In this document: positions 12,237 through 22,761 of the stretch, in pieces
How positions within the stretch are numbered: position 1 is the first letter of the stretch
Layout: each line of letters starts with the position of its first letter
NCBI GenBank assembly: GCA_910890315.1
Contig: CAJVGD010000006.1
Span: 1,612,001 to 1,676,000, forward strand
Source: Serendipita indica DSM 11827
Lineage: Eukaryota > Basidiomycota > Agaricomycetes > Sebacinales > Serendipitaceae
DNA length: 64,000 nucleotides
Direction: 5' to 3'
Made by a program: the position numbers and the translations under genes
Notes under the pieces: model-generated
Databases searched by the model: none
What the model was told of the DNA's origin: nothing
The model's input: only the letters and a program-made list of their open reading frames with translations

Positions 12237-13569
12237 CTACTTGAGAGTGCGTGTGATCATGCCCAGGTCGAGCACAGCCAAGTCGCCTTCTCGTGGATAA
12301 CCGACAGTGTCCATCCACTCGCGCACGTCCATCTCCTTGTAGCCAAACGTATTCATCAGATATTGAACATTCTCTTCCTCTTCTTTGCTTCCTTTGACTG
12401 TCTTTGCCTTTTCGGTCACTGCTTGGCCATTGATCTCGACACCCACGGGTGGCGCAGTGTGCAACCCTCGGGAGAACGCATGGACATGCGCACCGAGAGA
12501 AGTAAGAAATGCACCGATGGCTTCGGATTCGACACTTGCATGAGCGGCGATCATCCAACTAGGCCATGGCGTAGGTACTGAACCGATCTACGCCAGCTGT
12601 CAGCAAAACAAACACCCGGGCATATCGGGACAGATGGACGGCGAGGGTAAGACCAATTGATACAGTCGAGGACGCCAAGGAACATTGACACACACAAATC
12701 TGACAAGCCCTTTATCCGCATATGGCTTTGTCGTAAACCTCGAGGCAAAAGATAAGAGCCCTGGAACCCGAAAAGTGCGGAGTATCATACCATTCCCACA
12801 TGAATGCACTCGTACTTCCATCGTTGACAGACGCAATGAGGCCGTCAATGTTATTGTTCACTAACACGTTCATTAGAGTCTATGAGTTCACAGTAAACGT
12901 ACCTTGGTAATCAAAGAGTTCCACCTTGGTCTTTTCGAGATCCGTGTACCATTCTGTCGTCGGTCAGTTGAGCGGGTGTGGACGAAGAGGTCCAACCTTG
13001 TTGCATGGCCATGACAGCCGCCATCGTTTGACTTCCACTATATGCTGTCAATTCTACTCTTTGACGCGATACCACGCTTCACTCACCTCCCGACTCGCGA
13101 GATTCCAATTTTCGTCCCTCTCAACTGTGAAATCTCTGTGTATTCCGAGTCTTTGCCCACAATCACAGCCCTATCCAGATCTCAGTACGTTTCGACGTCT
13201 AAAAAGGTGCGCACCAGTTGAGCGGAGTAGTGACATAGGATCCGACTAGACGATAGTTTCCTTCGCCACGCTGGATACCCGCCAATAACGCTTCAGTGAG
13301 TGCGATTCCAATGTCGATGGAGCCGTCTTTAAAGGCAGAGATGATCTGTCCAGTGCCCCCTGAGCGTTCAATCATTCGCATCAGTAGACTGAGAACCGAG
13401 ACGATATATATGAACAGACGAACCAGGACATTCGACGAGTTTGATCGTCCTTCCACCATCTGCTGCGGCAAATTGCAATAACGGCGAGGAAAAGTGTTCA
13501 CGAACTTTGTCCAATGTGAGGATTGTACTATCAGGTTTAGGACGTACTGTAACCAATTCTGAGCACCAT
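12237..13569 (-). CDS. Ca3427-like periplasmic-binding-fold (PBP2) protein
   Basis: Resembles the fungal family typified by Candida albicans Ca3427, soluble proteins with the type-2 periplasmic binding protein fold related to nitrate/sulfonate and THI5-type binding proteins. The first exon is tiny (from ATG 13569: MVLRIGY). An intron of about 45 nt follows, then IREHFSSPLLQFAAADGG, RTIKLVECPGG and TGQIISAFKDGSIDIGIA, LTEALLAGI, NYRLVGSYVTTPLNW. This is the substrate-cleft half of the fold. The last exon carries TFGYKEMDVREWMDTVGYP and ends at TAG 12237. Exons between about 12550 and 13200 are interrupted by several short introns that I did not fix exactly. The ligand is unknown; by fold it may bind a small sulfur- or nitrogen-containing compound. 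It lies on the same strand as, and upstream of, an MFS exporter. Confidence 0.75.
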
Positions 13570-13673
13570 CGATGCAGTCGAGTATCAGCGGCGTAGACAA
13601 GGAGCAAAAAGTCGGCGTAATGGCCTACAAGAAAGAAGGGGGTATGCTGCCCTCAAAAAAAGCAAAAAGCAAA

Positions 13674-13747
13674 TGTCGCAATCCGGGTTCGAACCGGAGA
13701 CCTACTGTGTGTTAGACAGTTGTGATAACCAACTACACCATCGCGAC
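13674..13747 (-). tRNA. tRNA-Val (anticodon AAC)
   Basis: A complete cloverleaf on the minus strand. The acceptor GTCGCGA pairs with TTGCGAC, with discriminator A. The D arm contains the box A-like TGGTGTAGTTGG. The anticodon stem ACTGT/ACAGT encloses loop CTAACAC, giving anticodon AAC. The T stem TCCGG/CCGGA has loop TTCGAAC (box B GGTTCGAACCC). It is 74 nt without encoded CCA and has no intron. Several T-runs follow the 3' end (complement of 13651-13673) and should act as RNA polymerase III terminators. An AT-rich TATA-like element lies about 26-36 bp upstream. Confidence 0.95.
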
Positions 13748-14083
13748 TTTGTTGAAGTATTTGGTTTACTCGATAATATAAAACGTTGAATTGCTATCTC
13801 CCCACGATCGTTGATATATCGGGACCGGTAAACGCTGTGCGTGCGAGAGTAAGGATATGATCAGCCATATGCTTCACGGCTTCCTCATATTATCAGGAAC
13901 AGTGCGGGATACAGGGTCTCAACAAAGCCGCAAACCGGTGTCTACCTCCCGCTTTCATGCCTGTCCCATATCGCCATCAATGCCGACTTCGGCTCCCACC
14001 CTGATATAAGTGCTGGCGCCGTCGCACGGCCCTAGTTCCCCTGCTTTGGACCCGCTCCTCCATCCAGGCCAACGAAACCCGCA
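13748..14083. other. intergenic between tRNA and DUF6533 gene 1
   Basis: Apart from the TATA-like stretch for the tRNA (complement of 13773-13783), I see only presumed promoter sequence for the plus-strand gene at 14084. Confidence 0.4.
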
Positions 14084-15713
14084 ATGGATCTCATCAAACA
14101 GCTCATAGATGCTCGAAAGGACGTAGCTACCTCGCGGCTCACCACTGGTACGCTTTATTTACCCATTGCCTCCTGCTCTTTCTTACTCAAAATACCCTCT
14201 ACGCAAAGTCGCATCGCTCTGTCTATTCATCTACGACTGGATTCTCGTCTTGGACGACGAACGACGGTTATTCCGCACATCCAGATTCTCGCTGGGCAAA
14301 TCCCTCTATTATTTCGTTCGTCCAAGCCCGTTGTCCCCTGCTGGTGCCAAGACTCTTATACGTGCCAGATCCGTCTCCTCAGCTTGTCTAGTCTGACGCT
14401 GATGATGTATCGTACGTACTTTCCGTTTGATATCAAATCCCCTCTCACATGCCAACAGAAATATCGGATCTCCGCAAGCCGCTGTCACCTAAAGTGAGTT
14501 TTTGATCCAACCCTATCAGTTGCCCTCTGACCCGCTTCCTTAGTTGTATCCACTATTTCATATACGCGATAGTCCCCGCAATTCTCACACGTCGTGCCTA
14601 GTTGCCGTGCTTACACCTGGACCTGGCCCACGCTCTTTACCATTCTCGTCTTTTCATGCTACTGTGCGGATCAGTCGCTTCTTCGATCACAAAAACTCTA
14701 ATTTCATGATGCAGGGATGCTCACGCTCAGATTAATCGCGCTCTACCGTTCGCAGCTGTGGGTCGTCTGGGGCTTCTACACGCTCCTCATTACGGCGTTT
14801 GGTATCACGCTATGGCTTCAAATTAGAACGCAGCTCCCATTCAGCGGTACGTGCGGTATCGACGTCTTGCCTTCTTATTCGGCCTTTGGCGCCCCCCTCG
14901 TTTCATTTACAAGCTCCGTGGCAGTTTCAAGGCTGAAACAAGGTGACTGACGACTACTTTCATAGACTTGATCACATACATCCCCGAAGTCGGACTATGT
15001 GGCACGTTTGCGACCGGACCAGACTCGACTCCAGCGTTCTACCCTCCGTTTGTGCTCGAGACGCTGCTGACGCTCATCACGGCATACCGTGCTTGGTGTG
15101 ATTACCGTCAGCAATCGGATAGACGGTGGCTGCCGCTCCTTGTCGTCTTGTACAGAGGTGCGTTTCCTCACCCTGTTCTCAACAGAGATTGATGGGTTTG
15201 CTAGACGGTGCGATATTCTATCTCATTATCGTCTCTGTAAGAGCATGGAATATCTACATTGTGCGTCGGCTCTCCTCTCTCCGAACACCACTCATATCTC
15301 TGGCATATAGTTCCTCACGCAACCCAAAATTAAAATGTTCCTCGCCATAAGGTGAGAGCATTTCAATGGTGTCGGAAAGTTTGCGTGCTAATCAGTATGG
15401 GGACAGCATCATGTGGGCCGCATTTACAACGCTCACGACGCGGATGTACCTCAACCTATGCGAAGCGGCGGGCCGGAATCGCTCAGAGCTGCCGACGGAG
15501 ATGACGGGGATGAGCCGAACATGGCAAGTTGCGAGCAAGCCAAGGCGGAAATTGGTCCGTGCCTCTCCTCTCTCTCGTCTCTTTCTCTTTCTCTGATGAC
15601 TTTTCCCTCCCCAGCACGACCCTACGCTCACGGATATTCTCAATGCCGACGAAGTACGCACCGTCCCCGAGGATGGCTGGCACCTCGCGTCTGCACCGAC
15701 AATTAAGTTATGA
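14084..15713 (+). CDS. DUF6533-type multi-pass membrane protein 1
   Basis: A member of the large basidiomycete family of seven-helix-like membrane proteins that begin with a DUF6533 domain. Visible blocks in order: MDLIKQLIDARKD at the start, the DUF6533 core IYDWILVLDDERRLF plus SRFSLGKSLYYFVR, then RLIALYRSQLWVVWGFY, PAFYPPFVLETLLTLITAYR, LPLLVVLYR, FYLIIVSVRAWNIYI and WAAFTTLTTRMYLNLCEAA. Each hydrophobic block sits in its own exon, separated by short introns. The last intron is about 15556-15614 (5' border GTCCGT). The last exon encodes a hydrophilic tail ending LASAPTIKL and TGA at 15711. Function of the family is unknown; a sensory or transport role is speculation. It is a tandem duplicate of the gene at 16590. 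Confidence 0.75.
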
Positions 15714-16589
15714 TTCCTTGACACATTCATGTACTACAGAGGAGGCGGGTTGTATAGACGGAAGGCTTGACGGGATCTGCGGAACGCGTCCGATGAACTC
15801 GGCGCAAAGTTGTTCAAGCCGCTGCTGACCTAGAAGACTTGGCAGGTCGGGCGTGGCGTGAGACGATACGACTCTAAAAGGTGTTGATACAAAAGAGGTC
15901 TCTGTGATACGTGAGGTAAGCAGTTGCCAGCAACGAAATGAGCACAGATCGACACAAGAAGTCGTCAACGCGCTCGTTGCCTTCCTACATCGATGCTACG
16001 AGGTAAACCTGAAATTCAAAGGGAGATCTTGATCCTCGCCATGACCTCAATTTTACCAAACTGCCTGCGCACAAGGTTCTGCCGATCAATGAATGGGCCA
16101 GAGCGCTACACAGTGGACATTTCTCAGGTCCAGGCCACGTCAAGGTTTGTATTCCTGCACTGACGACGAAACACAGAGGATATCGAAAATCCCTCGAGGA
16201 AGAGCCCTTGACAGTCACCAGGGCCGACTGGCGGCCAGTGTGGATGTGCCGGCCCCAAAGAGCCAGGCTGCTAGAACTGAAAAAACTACAATATGACAGA
16301 TCGAATACGCAGGAATAGTCTACGATAATTGATTCTGAGACGCAGAACGCTGCCCCGACGGCGCACCGGCAACGAGGGAAGGCTGAACGGGTCAATTCGG
16401 TGTTGAGTCCCAGCGCGTAGCCGTAACTCTCGGACTTTTGAGTTGTCCTCCTTATAAACCACTTTGAATCTTGTGTGTTACAACTTTTTCCCTCCCACGT
16501 TTCCTCATTATCTCTCCCTCGTTGCTCTCCCCTCCCTCCCCCCACTCCCCGTCAAGCTGGCACTGGTGCCCCAGCCGGCGGACTAAGCC
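15714..16589. other. spacer between the tandem DUF6533 genes
   Basis: No gene is supported. A plus-strand frame without ATG is open at about 16030-16317 (contains VLPINEWARALHSGHFSGPG), and another at about 15859-16032. They could be exons of an unrecognised gene or remnants. The CT-rich tract at about 16485-16550 is a plausible core promoter for the gene at 16590. Confidence 0.35.
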
Positions 16590-18183
16590 ATGGTGTCCAT
16601 CCTAGACCAACTCATCGATGCCCGCAAGGATATTCAGCTCTCGAGGTACCTCACTAGTGCGCAGCCTTCCAATTCGACTCGGCTCGTTAGCTCATGGGGC
16701 TGACCGCGGATCTACAGTCATGTCACTGGCGATCATAACTTACGATTGGGTACTCGGGTTCAGTAATGAGCTTATGCTCTTCAGCAAGTCTCGCTTCTCG
16801 TTGGGCAAAATATTGTACTACTTTGTGAGCACCCCAGTGACCGTGCAAGAGTTGCGCTGAGAGGGAATAAAGATCCGCTTTCTCAGTTTCTTTGGATTGT
16901 CGTTGATGACATATCGTTTGTCTCTCCCCATTCGTGAGGCAACCGTCGCTGACCCCGCGCAGACATTTCGAACTTTCGATCCGATTTTTCCCGCTCGGTG
17001 GGCATCTCCTCTCTTTACATGGTTGGCACTCACAGCTCGTAGATGTGTGTCATCTTCACCTGGGTCTGGCCTCTCACCCTCAGCTTCATGATGTTCCTCT
17101 GCTACTGTACGTCTCCCGTCTTTCCCCAGCAGGGTAGCTAAGTTGGCTCTAGGGCTATTAACCCTTAGACTCATTGCCTTGTATCGTTCAAAATCTCTCG
17201 TCGTCTATGGCTCGTACGCCATGCTTTGTCTCTCCTTTACTGCCACAGCCATTTGCGTCGTGCGCGTTCAGCTAACCTACACCAGTGCGTACACTTCTTT
17301 TCTTAGTCACTTGCTGACAGATTACCCGTAGAACTTGTGTTTTATATTGAGCCACTCGAGATATGCGGATTGCTCAGCCACGGACGTGATATTGCCACCG
17401 CGTTTTATCCGTCCTTAATCTTTGAAACCACTTTGACGGTGGTGACTGCTTACCGTGCATGGGGTGACGTCCGAGGGCAAGCCGGTCAACAACTCGTCCC
17501 GTTACTCGTTGTTCTCTATCGAGGTAAACCATTTTCTATACCGAGCTGTATCTGGTCTAACGATGTATAGATGGTGCAATATTCTATTTTATCATTGTCG
17601 CCGTACGCGCGTGGAACATTTACATCGTGGGTTGGCTTCTCTCACCCGTGTGCGTATTGTTGACTGTTGACGGGTGTCATCGACAGTTCCTCACACAACC
17701 TTTGACGACAATGTACCTCGCCATAAGGTACGCTCGCATTCTCACACCCCCCCCCCATCCCAACGGTCCCGCTGCATGTCCGGGATGGATGTACTCACCG
17801 GTATCACAGTGTCATGTGGGCGGCGTTCACCATCCTCACAACGAGAGCGTACCTGAACCTGTGTGAAGCTGCCATCGTCCGCCAGCCAGAGGCAGCCGCA
17901 GTCGCGACCGTCATGACCGTCCTCAGCCACAACCACAGCTACTCACAATCCCACCCGCCACAGCAGTACAGCTCACACTACAATCACGTAACCTCCTCCG
18001 CCAGCCATCACATCTCGGTAAGTCCCGTCTTTTATTTTGAGAAGGGGGATCTGGTATTGATGACATTTTGCCTTGGTTTAGGGTCACCATCAGGTGGACG
18101 AATCATTCGAATTGAATGGGGCATCTATTCCGGCTTACCACTCGACTCACCCGGCGGTTCTGCGCAAGCTGAGAAGCCTGTAA
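16590..18183 (+). CDS. DUF6533-type multi-pass membrane protein 2
   Basis: Paralogue of the gene at 14084, with the same exon pattern. It starts MVSILDQLIDARKDI. The DUF6533 core reads TYDWVLGFSNELMLFSKSRF then SLGKILYYF. Later blocks are LTLRLIALYRSKSLVVYGSY, AFYPSLIFETTLTVVTAYR, LVPLLVVLYR, FYFIIVAVRAWNIYI and WAAFTILTTRAYLNLCEAA. The cytosolic tail is longer than in copy 1 and rich in His, Ser and Gln. A last intron (18019-18082) joins to an exon ending LRKLRSL and TAA at 18181. A run of nine C lies in an intron near 17750. Direct tandem orientation, similar length and shared introns indicate recent duplication followed by tail divergence. Function unknown. Confidence 0.75.
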
Positions 18184-18574
18184 ACCGGACGGGTGGGCTG
18201 ATCCCGGATCCCCGTTAATCAGAACCATCCCCGAAACGTTTCAGAATCGGGATTTGTGGATGATTCTTGTCTAGTGGGCTTGGAAAATGCCCAGTCTGAT
18301 TGAACCGAAATGGACACCAGTTTGTGAATCGAGCAAATGTACCAGTCTCGACACAATGTACCACGGCTGCGTGCTAGCTCCCTAGAGCAGCATACGTGTA
18401 GAACGCCACGACCAGTTGGCAATCCTATCCCTGTTAGATAGTACTCGGATTTGTAATAGATGCAGCGCCAGGCTATGCGCTAAGGATCCTAGGCTGGTTG
18501 AGATTGCAAAGGTGTCCGACTTTGTCATGATACAGTCTGTTATTCCAGGAAGATGGAGAAATAAGTTAGAGTAC
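18184..18574. other. convergent intergenic region
   Basis: Lies between the 3' ends of DUF6533 gene 2 and NOSIP. It holds a 10-bp perfect palindrome GAAACGTTTC near 18232 and otherwise no feature I can support. Confidence 0.4.
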
Positions 18575-19766
18575 TCATCCTTGAAAGGCCGTCCCCGCCT
18601 TGCTGGTTTCGGCCCTTCCACCACTCGCAAACCCGGTTCCTGAGGGAACGATGAGCGAGGTACATAGGAGGAGGGTGGACCAACCTTCTCTTACCAGCTC
18701 TATGATCTCCTTTGATGCAAGCTTCTTATCACAGACAACACATTGAGACGAGGGTTTGACGAGCGAGTCAGTGCATGTCTTGCATACGACATGGTGGCAC
18801 GGTTTCATTACTAGGAGGATGGATCAGTTGGATAAAGTCTCAAAAGAGCTCAGCCCCGTACGGAAGATTCTAGTCGTATTCGAGAGTTCCTTTTGGCACG
18901 AAGGGCAAATGCACGTCTGCTTGGAATTGGATTCTTTGCTAGAGGACGCAGTAAAGCTAAACGAGACGGGCGTCAAGTGTTTCATTCTGCTAAGTTGTCA
19001 GAGATGAAGGGTCGGCATATATGAAGACTGACAACAATGGATGCGCTGGATCCGACGCGTTGCACATTGTCTGCATCTTGATTTCGTTCGAGGGAGGAAG
19101 CGCGATTTGCGACTCCGGGGTCAGAGAGGGCAGCCAGAATGCCGGTAGTTTTGCTTTTCGCGCCTCGTTCTAGCAAGGCATAAGGGCTGTGCTTTTGTAT
19201 AGATCTTGGGTATACCTGTTCAATCTCCAGCTGACGAACGGCTTCGTCTTCCGCCTCTTTTGCAAGCTTTTTGGCAGCCTCGGCATCGAATTCAAACTTT
19301 CGTTTCTTTGCTGCTGGCAAGTCTTTTGGTATTTAGCGGTCTGTGTACGGAGTAGAGGATCAGGTATACCTTCATCCTTTTTGGACTCTTCGCGGTCCTT
19401 GCGCTTGCCAAAGAGCGAGCTTGTACCTCCAGTGAGAATGCGTTCACGTGCCCTGAGTCGTACTTCTTCTTTAGCCTTTTCCTCTTCAGCTCTGAGGGCC
19501 TCGATTTCGTCGCGCTTTCGCTGGTGAGCCTCACGTTGGAGCAAGAGGTCCTTTACGACGCATTCTTTACAGTAGAGATGACCCTTTGAGCATGCGACGG
19601 GATTTATGGCCGTGGCGAGACAGAGGCTGCATGCGTCAAATGGCCTATGCGAATTGGAGCCTAGGAGTGCGCGCTGAGTGCCGTAGAGAGCAGTTTGTTT
19701 GAGTTTTTGGTGTTCTGCATAAGAGAATACGGACGAGGCCGTGTTATTCTTGGAATGCCTCGTCAT
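18575..19766 (-). CDS. NOSIP: NOSIP-like RING/U-box ubiquitin ligase
   Basis: Homologue of nitric oxide synthase-interacting protein, a conserved nuclear U-box E3 ligase also associated with late spliceosomes. The N-terminus MTRHSKNNTASSVFSYAEHQ matches the family signature (MTRHxKNxTA) and fixes the ATG at 19766. The first zinc-finger-like module follows (FDACSLCLATAINPVACSKG, then YCKECV), and next a long charged helix with Arg/Glu/Lys repeats. The C-terminal module has PCHHVVCKTCTDSL and CVVCDKKLASKEIIEL. The last intron rejoins at GGTGFASGGRAE, the glycine-rich tail typical of NOSIP, ending at TGA 18575. Four or so short introns. It is divergent from dolichol kinase, with 131 bp between start codons. 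Confidence 0.88.
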
Positions 19767-19897
19767 GGCAGATTCCAAACTTGGTCCCTGCCAGACTTAC
19801 AAAGTCTGGCTTTGCCATCACGCAGTCCACTCGTTCATCTCCTTCTCCGCCTCCAACGCCCATTCGTGAACAGCATCATGCGACAAGGAGCTCGACA

Positions 19898-22671
19898 ATG
19901 AGCAGACGGCGCCGACGGTCGACTGTCCGGGGATTGTCGAGGCCCGCGGTCCAGGATTACTGGAGCACAAGCTACAACGCCAGCGCATCCTCGTCACATC
20001 ACAGTCTTGTTACAGAAGACAGCAGTACGTTTGACGACAGCGCAGACGATGACAATGGTAGCCTTGTTATTGTCAATATTCCGCAAAAGCTCAGCGAATC
20101 CCCGCATGTCGTCAGGAGTGAATCCCCCGTAGTCATACAAGAGTCTCCTGTCGCTCCACATGCCGTCCAGGAGCGCAGCGCCACGCATACAAGAAGTGTG
20201 TCGACGATCCGTCACTCGCACTCGACACACGTCCATAGAAAACAAGTAAACCTCCTCCCAAAATCATTTACATTTGCACCCTCCATTCCCAGTTGGAGCG
20301 CACAGGTCGACGTCCGCAAGTTGTGCGAACACGTTATTCTATTCACCGCAGCCGCCATCACCCTCGTCAAGTTTTCTCTGTTGCCGCATGAGCACTGGAT
20401 CGTGAGAGGTGCTTCCCGTTGCCGTCGGATGAATACTCGCTAATACTCTTTGCAGAGCTCGGGACACTTACCGTCGTTTCTGCGCTTTACATGATCGCCA
20501 CGCGTCCCCGCTGCAAGCTCCCACAAGTGGTCCCTCATGTAGAGCAGGGCCCCCGTACAAGACATGTTTCCCCACCCCCCGTCAAGGAGGAATCGTCCCA
20601 GTCACTCCTATGGATGACGACTCCAAAAGACTATCGGTGAGCTCATCCATGACGCTCACTGCTCTAGAATTTGACCCTGTGGGTAGAAGTGATGCCGACG
20701 ACGGCGTATTAACCGCCCTGCTTCTCGGACCGATCACCGCAGCCAGCATGCTGTACGCAACCATCCTTACAGACATCTCTGACGGTCCATACTATCCAGC
20801 AGGATGGCTCGTTGACCCTCCACTCTACCTCTCAAAATCCCCTCATAGACTGACGCCCCGAGAGGCGCTTCTCAATAGCCGCAGAAGCCTCGTACAATTC
20901 TCCACACTTTGTGCATTTGTACTTCTTACGCACCTGTGTACCTCGAACATTACCACGATTCGACCCAAACACGACGACCCCAAAGATGGAGAACGAAGAA
21001 TGAAACGAGGTCTACGCTCCTGGGCGTTTGTCGGCTACGCCATATCAATATCTGCTATATCAGTCCTGTTCCATGTCGCTTGTGATGCTATGGAACTAGC
21101 AATTTGGAAAGGTGCGTTCCTTACTCTGCCATCTTTTTCCCGTGCTTACGTCCGTGTTAGATCTTTCTTATTTCGACGTGGCCGTGATATCTTCTTTCTA
21201 TCAGTTTGCTGTCTATGTCATGATTCGACTTTCTCATGGCGGGTTTACCTTGGGTGAAGTTGGCTTGGTCGGAATTGGGACAACTGCCCTGTTTATGGAA
21301 GTAATAAATCTGACAATCGCAAAAGTACGCTCCTTCTATCCCTTGATATAGTGCTCATTCGTCTAGATATGGCCCATCGCCACTCCATACATCAAAACGA
21401 CGCGCTACCCAACGCCGTTACTCATATACCAACTCTCCCTTGTTTCCGGATCCATCTCCATTGGCTTCATGCTCTCTCCCCTCCTTGTTCTTTCACGCCA
21501 CATCTCCAAAGTCCCGACACATCGTCTCCAACGCACTTCGGATAAACGACATACAAAGCCAGTAGAAAGAGAGACTCAAAGAAAGGCACTCTCCATTTCG
21601 TTCTTCCTCTTTTCGCTTGTCATCATCTTTGGCCTCATTGGATTCTGGGCTCAGTGGTGCCTAGGCGGGAAGAATCCCTGGATATGGATTCTCCTGTGGC
21701 TGACCCAAGGCAAGACTAAATGGCTCCGACCAGCCATGCTCGTCTACTGGGCTGCCCTAGGCTCATTTAGCGTCGGCGCATGGGGACGACAACTCTCTCG
21801 CTCGAGACGCTACCACGCGAGCAACATGGCAATTCACGGTACTGGTATCCCACCCGACCCGGCCTTTGCATCGAGCGAACTCCCTCCTGCGCCCTCGACG
21901 CCGACAATGGCGAATGGATTCGCCCATGTCGCGACGGATCTTCTCGACGCGGCGGATCGACGCGTGCCGACACTTAGCTTGAACGCGAGGCGCAAGAGTT
22001 TTCATGCATTGGCGATCTTCATGTTTATGCCTGGGATTATTCTCGATGTATGTCGGCTATTCTCATTATATCCTACCGGAGCTGAACACCATGTAGCCTG
22101 CATTTACCCATTTCTGTCTGAGCGCAGCATTTGCGCTCTTTGTCTTTGCAGAGTACATTCGATACTTTGCGCTTTGGCCTTTTGGACGCATCCTCCACAT
22201 CTTTCTCAACGAATTTATCGACTCCAAGGACAGTGGCTCGGCGATTCTCAGCCACTTTTATCTCCTGACCGGCTTTGCAAACTCGTTGTGGCTCGAAGGG
22301 TAAGTTCATGCCCTATTTGGGTACCTTGATTGACACTGTATAGGCCATGGAGATTGCTCGAGTTTACTGGTGCACTTTCCCTTGGAATCGGCGACGCCAT
22401 GGCGTCCATTATCGGACGAAGACGAGGAAGGACGCGGTGGATGGACGGAAACCCCAAGACTGTCGAGGGTACACTCGCCTTTCTCGTCAGCGTCCTCGCG
22501 TCCAACATCGTCTTGCGTCTTGTCGGCGTCGTCGAACCGTTTTCGCTTTGGAGATATACACTTGTCCTCGGCGCCGGCTGTTTATTAGAGGCAGTCTCGA
22601 ACCAAAATGATAACCTCACCATTCCCCTATTCATTTGGAGCATGACGGTTCTTTCAGATGTTGTACGCTAG
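19898..22671 (+). CDS. SEC59: dolichol kinase
   Basis: The ER-membrane enzyme that phosphorylates dolichol with CTP to give dolichyl phosphate, the carrier for N-glycosylation, O-mannosylation and GPI anchors. The first ATG in frame is 19898. About 130 hydrophilic Ser/Arg-rich residues precede the first membrane segment, longer than in yeast. Many transmembrane helices follow. The C-terminal catalytic block is clear: FTGALSLGIGDAMASIIGRR, then WMDGNPKTVEGTLAFLVSVL, matching the CTP-binding region of Sec59/DOLK. It ends SMTVLSDVVR with TAG at 22669. Introns are visible near 20410-20456, 21111-21160, 21323-21366, 22050-22095 and 22299-22343. The stop lies about 90 bp from the convergent LRR gene. 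Confidence 0.9.
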
Positions 22672-22761
22672 ATCCCATCCTCGCATATAGAGCTTTGATT
22701 ATACAGCGTTACCATACATAGAGCACATGCTCTCGCCAAAGAACCCAGAGAAATTACTTTT

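Noticed and set aside
15985-16545. A 186-codon minus-strand frame upstream of DUF6533 gene 2.
   Set aside because: It has only a GTG start and no domain, and it overlaps the promoter of the plus-strand gene.
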